A DNA stretch of 64,000 nt, taken from Gracilibacillus lacisalsi DSM 19029. GTDB lineage: Bacteria; Bacillota; Bacilli; Bacillales; Amphibacillaceae. This document shows, piece after piece, positions 25,977 through 35,345 of the stretch (positions are counted from its first letter, which is position 1; every line of letters begins with the position of its first letter). The position numbers were made by a program, and so were the translations under genes. The stretch is from positions 248,001 to 312,000 of the forward strand of contig NZ_KB898666.1 in assembly GCF_000377765.1 (NCBI RefSeq), written 5' to 3'. The notes under the pieces were generated by a model that saw only the letters and a list, made by a program, of their open reading frames with translations, ran no database searches and was not told the DNA's origin.

Positions 25977-26246
25977 TTACCAACTAGATTTTTTCACGCC
26001 TGGTATTTGTCCTTTATGAGCATAATCTCTAAAGGCAATACGTGACATGTTAAATTTGCGCATGTAACCTCTTGGTCTGCCAGTAACTTCGCAACGACTT
26101 TTTAAGCGGGTTGGAGAAGAGTCTCGTGGCAATTTACGAAGTGCTTCATAATCACCCTTCTCTTTTAACTCTCTTCTCAAGGCTGCATATTGTTCAACCA
26201 ATTTCTGGCGTTTTTTCTCTTTTGCAATTTTAGACTTTTTAGCCAT
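25977..26246 (-). CDS. rpsN: Zinc-independent alternative 30S ribosomal protein S14
   Basis: An 89-residue S14 that replaces the zinc-binding form when zinc is scarce, freeing zinc. It lacks the paired CxxC motifs of the zinc form; only one Cys is present ([16 protein letters not shown]). The length of 89 versus 61 fits the C-minus paralogue. Two Zur boxes bracket its promoter, exactly as in the B. subtilis Zur regulon. It is the first gene of the cluster that continues with the YciC-type GTPase. Confidence 0.95.
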   Translation of the reverse strand: MAKKSKIAKEKKRQKLVEQYAALRRELKEKGDYEALRKLPRDSSPTRLKSRCEVTGRPRGYMRKFNMSRIAFRDYAHKGQIPGVKKSSW

Positions 26247-26303
26247 TTCAGCTTACCCCTTTCGATAATTAGCATTTATTCTCTATATCAAAATCAATTT
26301 AGA

Positions 26304-26372
26304 TCGTAATGATTACGTCTTCTTTTGCATTATAGTACATTATATAAAAAATGTAAATAGTAATGATTACGA
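26304..26372 (-). promoter_or_regulatory. Promoter of rpsN with two Zur boxes
   Basis: On the minus strand TTTACA (26357-26352) and TATAAT (26334-26329) are 17 bases apart, a sigma-A promoter. TAGTAATGATTACGA at 26358-26372 adjoins the -35 box, and TCGTAATGATTACGT at 26304-26318 lies over the transcription start region. Each is a near-perfect Zur dyad, so zinc-loaded Zur should block initiation. Confidence 0.88.
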
Positions 26373-26430
26373 TTTATGCTTTGTGACGTTCAGGAAGTCC
26401 GGAGTGTTTCCCTATCTATCTTCTATAAGA

Positions 26431-26475
26431 AAACTGGATCTGCAATAAGTCTCTCATTTATTGCAGATCCAGTTT
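26431..26475 (-). terminator. Terminator of siderophore operon
   Basis: AAACTGGATCTGCAATAA and its complement TTATTGCAGATCCAGTTT form an 18-base-pair stem just past the last gene of the iron operon, giving T-ends on the minus strand. Confidence 0.88.
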
Positions 26476-26484
26476 CTGTTGGCC

Positions 26485-27414
26485 TTACTCTTCTAGAAAA
26501 GCTTCTTCAAAAATATCTGTTAAATATTCAAGTGTGATAGGATCACTATAGGTGGACGCGTCTTGGTCGATTTCGATTACTCGATTATTCTGAACGGCCG
26601 GAATATTATTCCATGTATCGCTTTCCATAAATTCGTTATCCTCGGACGTTTTTTTACTAACGACGATAAAATCACCCGCGTATTCTGGTAGAGCTTCTAA
26701 TGACAATGTGTGGTATCCTTCTTCCAATGCATCTTCCCTTACTTTTTCTGGCATATTGAGATCCATAGCTTGATATAAGGTTTCTGTACCTCGTGCCCAA
26801 TTATCACCAAAGACATAGAAATTTTTCGCATCCACTTCAAACACTGTTACCGTGACTTCTTCACCATAGTCGGCTTTAATCTCTTCACCAATCTTTGCTG
26901 TACGCTGTTTGAAATCATCTACCCACTCTTGTGCCTCTTCCTCTTTATTCAACAACTTTCCTATTTCTACTTGCTGGGATAAATAATCAAGTTTTCCCCA
27001 TGTATATATGACAGTTGGAGCAATTTTCTTCAATTCTTCAAGGTTTTCCATGTGAGATCCAGCAATGATGAGGTCTGGTTCTTGTGCCATAATAGTTTCT
27101 GGCTCATTTTCAGAAACAGTAGCGACATCTTCTAGGTCGTCTGCAAAAAGTGGGTTGGATTTTGTCCATTGATCAACACCAACTAGCTTACCGTCCAGCG
27201 CATGTACATTAGGAGCATTTGTTACTGCAACGATTCGCTGTGGATCAGCAGGGATTTCGACTGGTCCTGTCTCTGATTCGTATGTAACCGTATCTGAAGA
27301 TTCTCCATTTGTTGTAGATGATTGCGCTTGATCACTTGATTCACTACCACAAGCACTGATTACGAAAATACTAGAGATTACGATAATTATAAAGAAAATG
27401 TGTTTCATTTTCAT
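26485..27414 (-). CDS. Iron-siderophore-binding lipoprotein (second of operon)
   Basis: Binds ferric siderophore outside the cell. The lipobox VISAC puts the lipidated Cys at about 22, after a short hydrophobic signal. The mature protein has a class-III (FepB/FhuD-like) fold: IPADPQRIVAVTNAPNVHALDGKLVGVDQW, IMAQEPDLIIAGS and FEVDAKNFYVFGDNWARGTETLYQAM. The ATG at 27408 has better spacing to AAAGGAAC than the one at 27414. It is the last gene of the operon, 28 bp behind the flavin reductase gene, and differs clearly from the first binding protein (31458-32423). Substrate not determined. Confidence 0.9.
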   Translation of the reverse strand: MKMKHIFFIIIVISSIFVISACGSESSDQAQSSTTNGESSDTVTYESETGPVEIPADPQRIVAVTNAPNVHALDGKLVGVDQWTKSNPLFADDLEDVATVSENEPETIMAQEPDLIIAGSHMENLEELKKIAPTVIYTWGKLDYLSQQVEIGKLLNKEEEAQEWVDDFKQRTAKIGEEIKADYGEEVTVTVFEVDAKNFYVFGDNWARGTETLYQAMDLNMPEKVREDALEEGYHTLSLEALPEYAGDFIVVSKKTSEDNEFMESDTWNNIPAVQNNRVIEIDQDASTYSDPITLEYLTDIFEEAFLEE

Positions 27415-27442
27415 GTTCCTTTCTATTAAAAGATATTATTAT

Positions 27443-28480
27443 TTACTTCACATATAGATATTGTTTATTTTTTTCTTTGAAGCGGTCATTATGAGAAGAC
27501 ACAAGTGCTACTTTTTGTGCTTCGGGATCTAGGTAACGCTTCGCACCATTCACAGCATTTGCAGCATCTTGGAAAGCGCCAGCAATAAGGTGCAGCTTAC
27601 CATCATGTGAGAGGATATCTCCAGCGCCATATAAACCTGGAATATTCGATTCTCCCAGCACATTGCCTTTAATAAAATAATTGTCTTTCAAATCCATTTG
27701 AAGGCCACTTTCGTTCATCAATTGATGGTTGCGATGATAGCCATGATTGACAAGAACTGCATCTACTGAAAGAATTTCCGTCTGTTTTGTTTGATTATGA
27801 AGTAATGTCACTTCCCTAATCTTATCATCACCTAGTAGTGCGGTCATTTCTGTATGGGTCCGATACTCAACGTTGTTTTTCGTTAATTTTGAAACGTCGG
27901 CCTCATGTCCCTTCAATTGGTCACCTCGATAGATTAGTAGAACTTTCTTTGCTATCGGAGCTAATTCATTAGCCCAGTCTACAGCCGATGGCCCACCACC
28001 TGATATCAAAATGGTTTTATCCTTAAAATCTTGAAGGGACTGTACACTATAAAACAAGTTACTATCTTCAAAAGTTGATGCATGATCAACATCGAGTTTG
28101 ATTGGATCGATAATTCCTCCACCAACTGCCATTATCACTGTTTTGGAATAGTGTTTCTTTTGTTGGTCGGTTTCTAATTCAAATATTTGAGAATCTAGTT
28201 TGTTCATTTTTGCTATAGTCTGTTCAAGTTCAACTGTCGGATCAAAGGTAAGTCCTTGTTCTATCATTTGCTCGATTAACTTCGAACCTGTTACAGGTGT
28301 CATACCGCCGACATCCCAAATCATTTTTTGGGGATAAACATGAACTTTTCCTCCTAATCTATCTTGTGCTTCAATCACCTTCACCTTCATTTCACGTAAT
28401 CCTGCATAAAAAGCGGCAAATAATCCAGCCGGGCCTCCACCAATAATCGTCACGTCATATAACTCTTTATTATCTTCCAT
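27443..28480 (-). CDS. Ferredoxin/flavodoxin-NADP reductase-type flavoprotein (YumC/IruO-like)
   Basis: A 345-residue thioredoxin-reductase-like flavoenzyme without the redox CxxC, as in ferredoxin-NADP reductase type 2. The FAD motif is VTIIGGGPAGLFAAFYAGLR (residues 10-29). The NADPH motif is ISGGGPSAVDWANEL (about 155-169), and the second FAD contact is GLYGAGDI (about 282-289). ATG at 28480 is chosen for its GAGAGGTG site. Encoded within a siderophore-uptake operon, it probably supplies electrons that release iron from the imported ferric complex, as IruO does in Staphylococcus (inference from location). Confidence 0.88.
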   Translation of the reverse strand: MEDNKELYDVTIIGGGPAGLFAAFYAGLREMKVKVIEAQDRLGGKVHVYPQKMIWDVGGMTPVTGSKLIEQMIEQGLTFDPTVELEQTIAKMNKLDSQIFELETDQQKKHYSKTVIMAVGGGIIDPIKLDVDHASTFEDSNLFYSVQSLQDFKDKTILISGGGPSAVDWANELAPIAKKVLLIYRGDQLKGHEADVSKLTKNNVEYRTHTEMTALLGDDKIREVTLLHNQTKQTEILSVDAVLVNHGYHRNHQLMNESGLQMDLKDNYFIKGNVLGESNIPGLYGAGDILSHDGKLHLIAGAFQDAANAVNGAKRYLDPEAQKVALVSSHNDRFKEKNKQYLYVK

Positions 28481-28502
28481 TACCAATAGCACCTCTCTTT
28501 TT

Positions 28503-29540
28503 TTAATCTTTCGTTTTTGCCAACAAGTATAAGAAATATGGAGCTCCAATTACGGCGACAATAATACCTGCTGGAATTTCGGATGGCTGCATCATCCATC
28601 GCCCTAACGTATCCGCAACAAGCAGCAATAAGCCACCCACCATTGCCGAAATCGGAATAATATATTCGTGTTTATCCCCAACTAACCCTCGCGTAAGATG
28701 GGGGGCTATTAAACCAACAAAACCGATACCACCACTTACTGAAACACAAGCTGCAGCGACAATAACTGCTAATATTAACAGGATCCGCCTCTCCTTCTCC
28801 ATATGTGCACCTAAACCGATCGCTGTTTCATCGCCAAGCGTTAGGATATTAAGAACAGAAGATTTAGAATAGATGAATGGAAGAAATACAAGTAACCACG
28901 GCAATAATGCAAGGACAAATTTCCAATTCGAACCCCAGATACTACCTGCTATCCATGTCGCTAAAAATTGATAGTTCTCCGGATCGAGTCTTAATGTCAA
29001 GACAATCATTAATGCATCAATCCCGGCCGCAATCGCGATACCGGTAAGCACAAGACGAATCGGAGAAATTCCTTCATGACGTTTATAGGACAAGATGTAA
29101 ATGATTAGTGCCGCTCCTCCAGCGCCAATAAACGCGATGATCGGCATCACAAAAACCGGTGCGTCTGATACAGTTGCAAAAAAGGAAATGAATAGCATCA
29201 CTGCTAGTCCTGCTCCTGCATTAATTCCGATGATGCCAGGTTCCGCTAATGGATTGCGAACAATCCCTTGTAATACCGCCCCGGATACCGCCAAACCCAT
29301 GCCTACTAAAATAGCGATAACCATACGCGGTAAGCGAAAATCAAATAAGATTAACGATTGCTGTTCTGTACCTTGACCGAATAGAGTGATAAGTGTTTCT
29401 TGAGGTGATAATCGGATATGACCCGTATTTAAACTAATAAAGAAACAGACACTGATCAGGATAAAAAGGAGCAAAGCAGTTAATTTTACCTGTCTTTCTT
29501 TTTTTAGTTGACTCGTTGTTTTCCATTGTTTGTTCGTCAT
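28503..29540 (-). CDS. Siderophore ABC transporter permease, FecCD family (second)
   Basis: A 345-residue membrane protein with about nine to ten spans that forms half of the ferric-siderophore channel. Family motifs are RLPRMVIAILVGMGLAVSGA (about 62-81), NPLAEPGIIGINAGAGLAVM (about 87-106) and the ATPase-contacting segment GGIGFVGLIAPHLTRGLVG (about 267-285). Its ATG overlaps the stop of the other permease gene by four bases, so translation is coupled. It lies 22 bp before the flavin reductase gene. Confidence 0.95.
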   Translation of the reverse strand: MTNKQWKTTSQLKKERQVKLTALLLFILISVCFFISLNTGHIRLSPQETLITLFGQGTEQQSLILFDFRLPRMVIAILVGMGLAVSGAVLQGIVRNPLAEPGIIGINAGAGLAVMLFISFFATVSDAPVFVMPIIAFIGAGGAALIIYILSYKRHEGISPIRLVLTGIAIAAGIDALMIVLTLRLDPENYQFLATWIAGSIWGSNWKFVLALLPWLLVFLPFIYSKSSVLNILTLGDETAIGLGAHMEKERRILLILAVIVAAACVSVSGGIGFVGLIAPHLTRGLVGDKHEYIIPISAMVGGLLLLVADTLGRWMMQPSEIPAGIIVAVIGAPYFLYLLAKTKD

Positions 29541-30592
29541 ACGTTTCCTCCCCCTTTTCTCGCTAAATACAAGAAGAAAGGTACACCTAAAAGTGCGATT
29601 AAGGCACCAATTGGTGTTTCATAAGGAGGATTGATGATTCTTGCTGTTAAATCAGCCAATACAACCAGTAGTGCTCCTAACATTGCTGATGCAGGAATAA
29701 TCCAGCGGTAATCATGCCCTACTAAACGACGAGCGAGGTGAGGTACAATCAATCCAACAAAGCTAACAGCCCCAACTACTGAAACAGCCGCTCCTGCTAA
29801 AACTAAAATAATAACGGCACTTAATAACTTGACTCGACCCATTCTCTCACCAAGACCAATTGCCACTTCTTCTCCTAGACTAAGGATCGTAATCGACCGT
29901 GATAAAGCAATTGCCCCTAGTAGCGCTATACATAACCATGGTGTTACTACTTTTAATTGCCCCCAGGTCGTACCTGATACACCCCCGGCATACCAGAAAG
30001 CTAAATCCTGGCCAATTTCGAAATAGAGTGCTATTCCTTCGCTTAATGCACCTAACAAGGCGCTAACAGCGGCTCCTGCTAATACTAAGCGAATGGGTGT
30101 TAACCCATTTTCCGACAAAGAACCAACACCATAGACAATTCCCGCTCCTAATGCGGCTCCTAAAAAGGAGAATACGATGACGTAGGAATAGGATAAGCCC
30201 GGAAAAAAAGCAAAGCATAAAGCCAACATAAAAGCGGCTCCCGCATTTAAACCAAGCAAACCAGAGTCAGCTAATGGATTTCGTGTCATTCCTTGCATCA
30301 ATGCACCAGACACTGCAAAACAACTGCCAACAATTGCTGCTCCAATAACCCGAGGTATTCTCAGCTCCCAAATAATTTGATGATCCACTGAATTAGGGTT
30401 GAAATGAAATATCGTCCCCCAAACTGTATTAAAGTCAATATCTGCCGCTCCTAGCGATATCGACAGTGCTAGTGAAAACATGAGTAACACCGTTCCAGTA
30501 GTTAGGATTAATATTCCAACTGTCGGACGAGCCGTATCTTTCACTTTCTGTAATTGTTCTTTTTCGTCCATTTGTTCCTTTGACCATTCCAT
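29537..30592 (-). CDS. Siderophore ABC transporter permease, FecCD family (first)
   Basis: A 351-residue partner permease. It shows ELRIPRVIGAAIVGSCFAVS (about 78-97), NPLADSGLLGLNAGAAFMLA (about 107-126) and VSFVGLIVPHLARRLVGHD near 285-303. A hydrophilic N-terminus of about 27 residues precedes the first span, longer than in its partner. It heterodimerises with the downstream product. The ATPase gene ends 45 bp upstream on the same message. Confidence 0.95.
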   Translation of the reverse strand: MEWSKEQMDEKEQLQKVKDTARPTVGILILTTGTVLLMFSLALSISLGAADIDFNTVWGTIFHFNPNSVDHQIIWELRIPRVIGAAIVGSCFAVSGALMQGMTRNPLADSGLLGLNAGAAFMLALCFAFFPGLSYSYVIVFSFLGAALGAGIVYGVGSLSENGLTPIRLVLAGAAVSALLGALSEGIALYFEIGQDLAFWYAGGVSGTTWGQLKVVTPWLCIALLGAIALSRSITILSLGEEVAIGLGERMGRVKLLSAVIILVLAGAAVSVVGAVSFVGLIVPHLARRLVGHDYRWIIPASAMLGALLVVLADLTARIINPPYETPIGALIALLGVPFFLYLARKGGGNV

Positions 30593-30636
30593 CTATTAAT
30601 AATTCCTTTCTTTCACACCCAGAGAAATAATTAATA

Positions 30637-31446
30637 CTATCTAACTTTACAACCAGCACTATGTTCACATAGCTGATAGGATAAACAGACCGGGTTGGCA
30701 CTGTGCGGACATGAGATTAGTTCTGCATCAATCTGAAAAACTCTTCTTAAGTAATCGCAAGTCATCACTTCATTTGGTATTCCTTCTGTTACAATTGCTC
30801 CATCGCGCATCGCTATCATATAATCAGAAAAACGTGATGCGTGATTCAAGTCATGGAGAACCATAATAATGGTACGACCTTCTTCTTTGTTTAAACGCTG
30901 TAATAATAATAAAATATCTAATTGATGCGCTAAGTCTAAATAGGTAGTGGGTTCATCAAGCACCAGAATATCTGTCCCTTGCGCCAATGCCATTGCAATC
31001 CACACTCTTTGTCTCTGTCCTCCAGATAAAGCATTAGCTGGTTGGTCTCGTAAATCATTCAAACCGGTTACATCCAGTGCCCAATGAATATATTCATAAT
31101 CATGTTTGGATAATCTTCCCATCCGCTTACGATGAGGAAAACGTCCATAAGACACCAGTTCAAATACGGTTAGTCCACTAGGCGCTTGTGCTGTTTGGGG
31201 TAAAACCGCCATTCGTTTGGCAACCTCCTTCGTATCTAATGTGTGGATCGCTTTACCCTCAAGGAAAACAGCTCCCTCTTTTGCTTGCAACACACGTACA
31301 ATGGTCTTTAACAATGTAGATTTACCACATCCATTAGGTCCGACAATAGTAGTGATCTTGTGTTTAGGCATCGAAACACTTAAATCTTTAATAATTAAGT
31401 CATTGGAATAACCTACACTGATTTTGTTGACTTCTAAGGCATCCAT
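30637..31446 (-). CDS. Siderophore ABC transporter ATP-binding protein
   Basis: Powers ferric-siderophore uptake. The 269-residue FecE/FhuC-type ATPase has Walker A GPNGCGKST (about 35-43), the signature LSGGQRQRVWIAMALAQ (about 136-152), Walker B ILVLDEPT and the His switch LHDLNH. ATG at 31446 is chosen since GAGGAG is seven bases ahead; the earlier GTG lies inside that site. Unusually, the C-terminus carries a Cys/His-rich tail (CPHSANPVCLSYQLCEHSAG then C) of unknown use. The gene order is binding protein, ATPase, permease, permease, reductase, binding protein. Confidence 0.95.
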   Translation of the reverse strand: MDALEVNKISVGYSNDLIIKDLSVSMPKHKITTIVGPNGCGKSTLLKTIVRVLQAKEGAVFLEGKAIHTLDTKEVAKRMAVLPQTAQAPSGLTVFELVSYGRFPHRKRMGRLSKHDYEYIHWALDVTGLNDLRDQPANALSGGQRQRVWIAMALAQGTDILVLDEPTTYLDLAHQLDILLLLQRLNKEEGRTIIMVLHDLNHASRFSDYMIAMRDGAIVTEGIPNEVMTCDYLRRVFQIDAELISCPHSANPVCLSYQLCEHSAGCKVR

Positions 31447-31457
31447 GTAATATCTCC

Positions 31458-32423
31458 TCACTTTTCACTAGATTGAAAGAAATCCACCAGTAAATCTAAT
31501 TGATAGTCCAGTGCAATAACATCTTGGAAATAGAACGACTCCAGGTCATACTCATAAACCTTTCCTTCTTTAACAGCAGGTAATTCCGTCCATAGTTTGC
31601 TAGATTGGACCTCTGCTTTTCTGTCTGATCCCTGCTCTCGCACACCCATCAAAATATAATCCGCTTCACCTAAATACTCTGGTATTGTTTCTTGAGAAAT
31701 ACTTGCCCAACCCTCAGCTTCTGTTAATTCTTCTACCTTTTGTGGTTGTGCTAACCCTAATTGGTTATATAAAACTTCTCCTCCACGTCCGTATGTTTTA
31801 CCGAATAAGTATAAATCTTTATCTGTAACTTCAATGATCGCTACCTTCGCATCTTGGTCTAAAATCTTGGAAAGCTGTTCTTTCTTCTCCTTCACTTTTT
31901 CCTGAAACTGTTCTAATCGTTGTTCTGCTTCCTGCTCCTTATTTAATATGTTGCCGATTTCAAGTAGGCGTTCTTCATAATCAAGCTTTCCGTATGGAAG
32001 TAAGACCGTTGGAGCGATTTTGGACAATTGTTCGTATGAATCTTCTGCATATGTAATAATCAAATCTGGATTTAAACTGGTGATTTTTTCTAACGAAATT
32101 GCTGTATCCTCTCCGACACTCTCTACCCCATCTAACCGATCCTGATAATAAGGTGCATCCATGACCATTGTTTCCGATACTCCTACAGGTTTAACTCCTG
32201 CAGCTAATACATCGCCAACATAATCCCTGACTGCAACAACTACTCTTGAAGGTTCGAGTGGTATCTCCACGTTTCCTTTTTCACTCTCGTAATACCTGAC
32301 ACTGCCATCCTTGCTATCTTCTTCATTGATAGCTGAGTTTGCTTGATTCGAGCTACATGCACTTAGTAAAACCATAAGCAACAAACACAACATTGCGAGA
32401 CTATAATCATTCCATTTATTCAC
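31458..32423 (-). CDS. Iron-siderophore-binding lipoprotein (first of operon)
   Basis: A 321-residue class-III binding protein. Signal and lipobox LLSAC put lipid-Cys at about 23. IPLEPSRVVVAVRDYVGDVLAAGVKPVGVS, LNPDLIITYAEDSYEQLSKIAPTVLLPYG and VTDKDLYLFGKTYGRGGEVLYNQLG are typical of FhuD/YfiY-like proteins. It is the first gene behind a strong Fur box, so its expression should rise in iron shortage. The ATPase gene begins 11 bp after its stop. A hydroxamate- or carboxylate-type siderophore is plausible but not shown. Confidence 0.92.
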   Translation of the reverse strand: MNKWNDYSLAMLCLLLMVLLSACSSNQANSAINEEDSKDGSVRYYESEKGNVEIPLEPSRVVVAVRDYVGDVLAAGVKPVGVSETMVMDAPYYQDRLDGVESVGEDTAISLEKITSLNPDLIITYAEDSYEQLSKIAPTVLLPYGKLDYEERLLEIGNILNKEQEAEQRLEQFQEKVKEKKEQLSKILDQDAKVAIIEVTDKDLYLFGKTYGRGGEVLYNQLGLAQPQKVEELTEAEGWASISQETIPEYLGEADYILMGVREQGSDRKAEVQSSKLWTELPAVKEGKVYEYDLESFYFQDVIALDYQLDLLVDFFQSSEK

Positions 32424-32454
32424 CGTTTCTCCTCCAAACTCGTTTTAATCAATA

Positions 32455-32471
32455 TTGATAATCATTATCAA
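32455..32471. promoter_or_regulatory. Fur box of siderophore operon
   Basis: TTGATAATCATTATCAA is a perfect dyad that contains the bacillar Fur 7-1-7 core TGATAATNATTATCA. It lies 32 bp before the first binding-protein start, over the expected promoter. Confidence 0.92.
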
Positions 32472-32540
32472 TTAAAGAGTATATACTAATCCCTTGTTAA
32501 ATACAACCCTAGATTAAAATTAATTATCTATAACATGATG

Positions 32541-32572
32541 AAAGCGAGCTGAATAAATATTCAGCTCGCTTT
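32541..32572 (-). terminator. Terminator after amidase gene
   Basis: AAAGCGAGCTGAAT and ATTCAGCTCGCTTT form a fourteen-base-pair stem eight bases past the amidase stop codon. Confidence 0.8.
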
Positions 32573-32579
32573 CCCTTAC

Positions 32580-33689
32580 TTATTCAAAATAATGGATTAA
32601 TCCATTGGTAATTCCTTGTGCTATATCGTTCTGAAAATTTGCTGTTTGTACCACAGACAGATTATGAGGATTGGATACAAAGCCTAACTCAAGTAAAACT
32701 GAAGGAGCTGATGTATTCATAAGCACTTTATAGTTTGCTTGTCTTACCCCTCGGTCCTGAAGGTCAACTTGAGATATCATGGCTGACTGTATAGAATCAC
32801 CCAAATCCTTATCTGCCATATCAGCAAAATAGGTAGTGATCCCATTTGCTGATATATCAAAGGACGCATCATAATGAAGGCTAATATAAGCATCCGTATA
32901 ATAGCTATTACTAATTCGCGCACGATCCTCTAAATAAACATAATAATCTCCTGACCTAGTGACAATGACATTAGCTCCGGCATCACGCAAATGATCAATA
33001 ACTTTTGTAGATGTCGGTAACACAACATCTTTTTCTTGTACTCCATTGAATCCTATTGCGCCGGGATCTGTTCCACCATGTCCTGGGTCTACTACAATAT
33101 TATACCCTTCTAAACTCTTGGAGTTAGAGGAAACCGTGTTATTAGTTGATGAAGCTTGCGACGTCTGAGCTGCTTCTGTTGTTTGTTCCGTTAACCAAGA
33201 AGCTATCCAGCCTGTCTCTGAACCATTCAACCTAATTTGATACCATTCATCTGCCTGATCCGTCACTTCAAAATTATCTCCATATACTGCCGATCCAATC
33301 GATTCATAGTTAGTACCCGGTCCTCTACGGACAAAAATGCTTTCGGATGTAACAGTAACCTTTTTGGGCGTGTTACTTGTTTCGGTTGTAGACACTTCTG
33401 AACTAGTAGAAGACTGTTGAATCAGATGATGTTTAGCTACCCACACTTCTTCACCATCAAAGTAAGTTTGAACCCATCCGAACTTTTCCTGAAAAACTAC
33501 TAGCTCGTCCCCTTTAACGAGTTGTGCGACTATTTCACTGTTAGAAGAAGGCTCACTTCGAACATTGAGAATCGATGAACTAACTTCATAGGTTTCTGAA
33601 CTACTAGCCGCAACAGGTTGTAATAAAAAAAAGGAAAGACACGATAACAAAAAAATAAAGACAAGTCGAGAAATTAGTCTATGATTCAT
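32580..33689 (-). CDS. N-acetylmuramoyl-L-alanine amidase with two SH3b domains (Amidase_3)
   Basis: A secreted 369-residue cell-wall hydrolase that cuts the bond between MurNAc and L-alanine. A signal peptide covers about 1-28. Bacterial SH3 domains lie at about 33-92 (YEVSSSILNVRSEPSSNSEI) and 110-170 (VTSESIFVRRGPGTNYESIG), separated by Ser/Thr-rich linkers. The Amidase_3 zinc enzyme spans about 197-368: zinc His in VVDPGHGGTDPG, Glu in GVQEKD, second His in ISLHYDAS, catalytic Glu in VLLELGFVSN. SH3 domains probably anchor it to the wall. It has its own terminator. Confidence 0.95.
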   Translation of the reverse strand: MNHRLISRLVFIFLLSCLSFFLLQPVAASSSETYEVSSSILNVRSEPSSNSEIVAQLVKGDELVVFQEKFGWVQTYFDGEEVWVAKHHLIQQSSTSSEVSTTETSNTPKKVTVTSESIFVRRGPGTNYESIGSAVYGDNFEVTDQADEWYQIRLNGSETGWIASWLTEQTTEAAQTSQASSTNNTVSSNSKSLEGYNIVVDPGHGGTDPGAIGFNGVQEKDVVLPTSTKVIDHLRDAGANVIVTRSGDYYVYLEDRARISNSYYTDAYISLHYDASFDISANGITTYFADMADKDLGDSIQSAMISQVDLQDRGVRQANYKVLMNTSAPSVLLELGFVSNPHNLSVVQTANFQNDIAQGITNGLIHYFE

Positions 33690-33870
33690 TGAAATCCTCC
33701 TTTTTCCCTATAGGAAAGTTGCTATAAATTCCTCTTCTTCATATGGTAGATTACCCTGAATCATATACTTCTATGCTTCTCTAGCAAAAATAGAATATAT
33801 CTACCTAGCAATTTCGAGGTGAAGGAGGATAATTTTACTAGAATTGAATTGCAAGTAGACTGCTAAGAAA

Positions 33871-33906
33871 AAGGAGATATAAGAGCTAGTACTCTTATTT
33901 CTCCTT
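33871..33906. terminator. Long hairpin, probably bidirectional terminator
   Basis: AAGGAGATATAAGAG and CTCTTATTTCTCCTT pair with one mismatch around a six-base loop, with A- and T-rich edges. It stands in the 521-base gap 33690-34210, between a coding remnant and the amidase promoter. Confidence 0.6.
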
Positions 33907-33947
33907 TGAATCTTACTCCACAACATCTCTAAAAATCTAATAATCAA

Positions 33948-34079
33948 CTATTCTTCCAACTGCTCATTCAATTCCTTGGAAAGTTCTTGTACCTTTTCTT
34001 CATCTGGAATATAGTAATATGTCTCATCAATTTCGTGCTCTACTAGATTATTTAAGTTCTCTATTAACTGCACGGTCAT
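33948..34079 (-). pseudogene. Small coding remnant (43 codons)
   Basis: The minus strand reads MTVQLIENLNNLVEHEIDET, then YYYIPDEEKVQELSKELNEQ and LEE with a stop. Codon use and the acidic-helical composition look coding. No ribosome site precedes the ATG, and the frame is open a further nine codons upstream to a stop (SISLAGTN). It looks like the 3' end of a lost gene; I do not recognise the family. Confidence 0.35.
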
Positions 34080-34210
34080 GTTAGTACCAGCTAAAGAAAT
34101 GGATTAGGTATGAATTAATAAGATAAAAATCCTAAACCATAGTTTTTTTTACAAGCTGGATTAATAAATATAGCTGTCTCCAAGAAAATGAAAAGGCCAG
34201 TTTATATGTT

Positions 34211-35014
34211 TTATTCGATTATTTCAACACGTACATTTTTACGTCCCCATTGGAGTGCATCGTCTTGATTTGGAATGAACACATCAATAGCATTACCATT
34301 TATTCCACCACCAATATCCGCTGCAATGGCAACTCCGTATCCTTCCACTTCAACAATGGATCCAAGTGGAATAACACTAGGATCAACAGCGATCACTTTC
34401 GCATCAGAATATTTCTTTAAATCGAGTCCCATCTTTGTCACACCTGAACAACCGTCACAATCTGCCGTATATGCTGTACTTTCCACTGTCAATGATTTTC
34501 CGGCAGCTGAACCACGCTTACTCAAACTATCTAGTGCCGACCTTGTATTTGGTCCTGCAATTCCGTCTACGGCCAAACCTTGTTGTTTTTGAAAACTCTT
34601 CACTGCACTCACTGTACCAGAGCCATAAATCCCATCAATTTTTGAATGGTAATGACCTGCTTCCTTCAACTGGTATTGAATGTGGATAACTTGTTTACCG
34701 ATATCACCATTTCGCAAAATTTGTACCGCATGGTTTGTTTCAGGACCAGCAATTCCATCAACTTTTAAGTTGCGTTTCCGCTGAAAATCCTTGACGGCTT
34801 CTTCTGTAATATTACCGTAATATCCTGTTGAGGTATGATACGGGAATACTCCTTTCGTCATCAAGTAATCTTGTAATTCAGCTACATCCGATCCTGCTGA
34901 TCCATTAACTAGTATGCGATCCCCAATCGCAGCCTCTGTAATGGTTGGTGCTAAGATCATCATAAGGAAACTAGCAACCATAACAATAAATAGGTTTCTA
35001 CATCTTTTTATCAT
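34211..35014 (-). CDS. Secreted 3D-domain protein with two peptidoglycan-binding domains
   Basis: A 267-residue exported wall protein. A signal peptide covers about 1-28 (MMILAPTITEAAIG). PG_binding_1 domains lie at about 35-97 and 105-163 (AVKSFQKQQGLAVDGIAGPN is the classic end). The C-terminal 3D domain (about 175-266) carries its conserved Asp residues in YTADCDGCSG, VIAVDPSVIPLG and AADIGGGINGNAIDVFIP. It resembles YocH/YuiC-type lytic transglycosylases or muralytic factors that remodel the wall. CGGGGAGG lies ahead of ATG 35014. It is a single gene divergent from ywaC. Confidence 0.9.
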   Translation of the reverse strand: MIKRCRNLFIVMVASFLMMILAPTITEAAIGDRILVNGSAGSDVAELQDYLMTKGVFPYHTSTGYYGNITEEAVKDFQRKRNLKVDGIAGPETNHAVQILRNGDIGKQVIHIQYQLKEAGHYHSKIDGIYGSGTVSAVKSFQKQQGLAVDGIAGPNTRSALDSLSKRGSAAGKSLTVESTAYTADCDGCSGVTKMGLDLKKYSDAKVIAVDPSVIPLGSIVEVEGYGVAIAADIGGGINGNAIDVFIPNQDDALQWGRKNVRVEIIE

Positions 35015-35345
35015 AAAAAAATCCTCCCCGTTTTTTCTCTTTCATAAGAGAATTCGAGAAGAACAAGGATTTCTTGTGTGTAAAAGATAGATTCACAACG
35101 TTAGACCCTGTATCATCCATTATTTTGTAATAATGCATCCTATAAGGTCTGCCTAAAAGATAAGTATATCTCTACTATATCCCCACCTATTTTTGCTGGT
35201 TCAGCTTACTTTCGTTCGTTATCATTACCCAACTCCATCGTTTTTTCACAGTTTTTCCTCATTCTTTTCTTTGACTTGGGTTCCTGACTTTATGATAATG
35301 GATATAGGTAAGTTGTTGAATCAGAAGGGAGATTTCACAACCAAC

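Noticed and set aside
35193-35345. Longer start for YwaC at 35193
   Set aside because: The extension (VRYHYPTPSFFHSFSSFFSL) has no counterpart in the family and no ribosome site.
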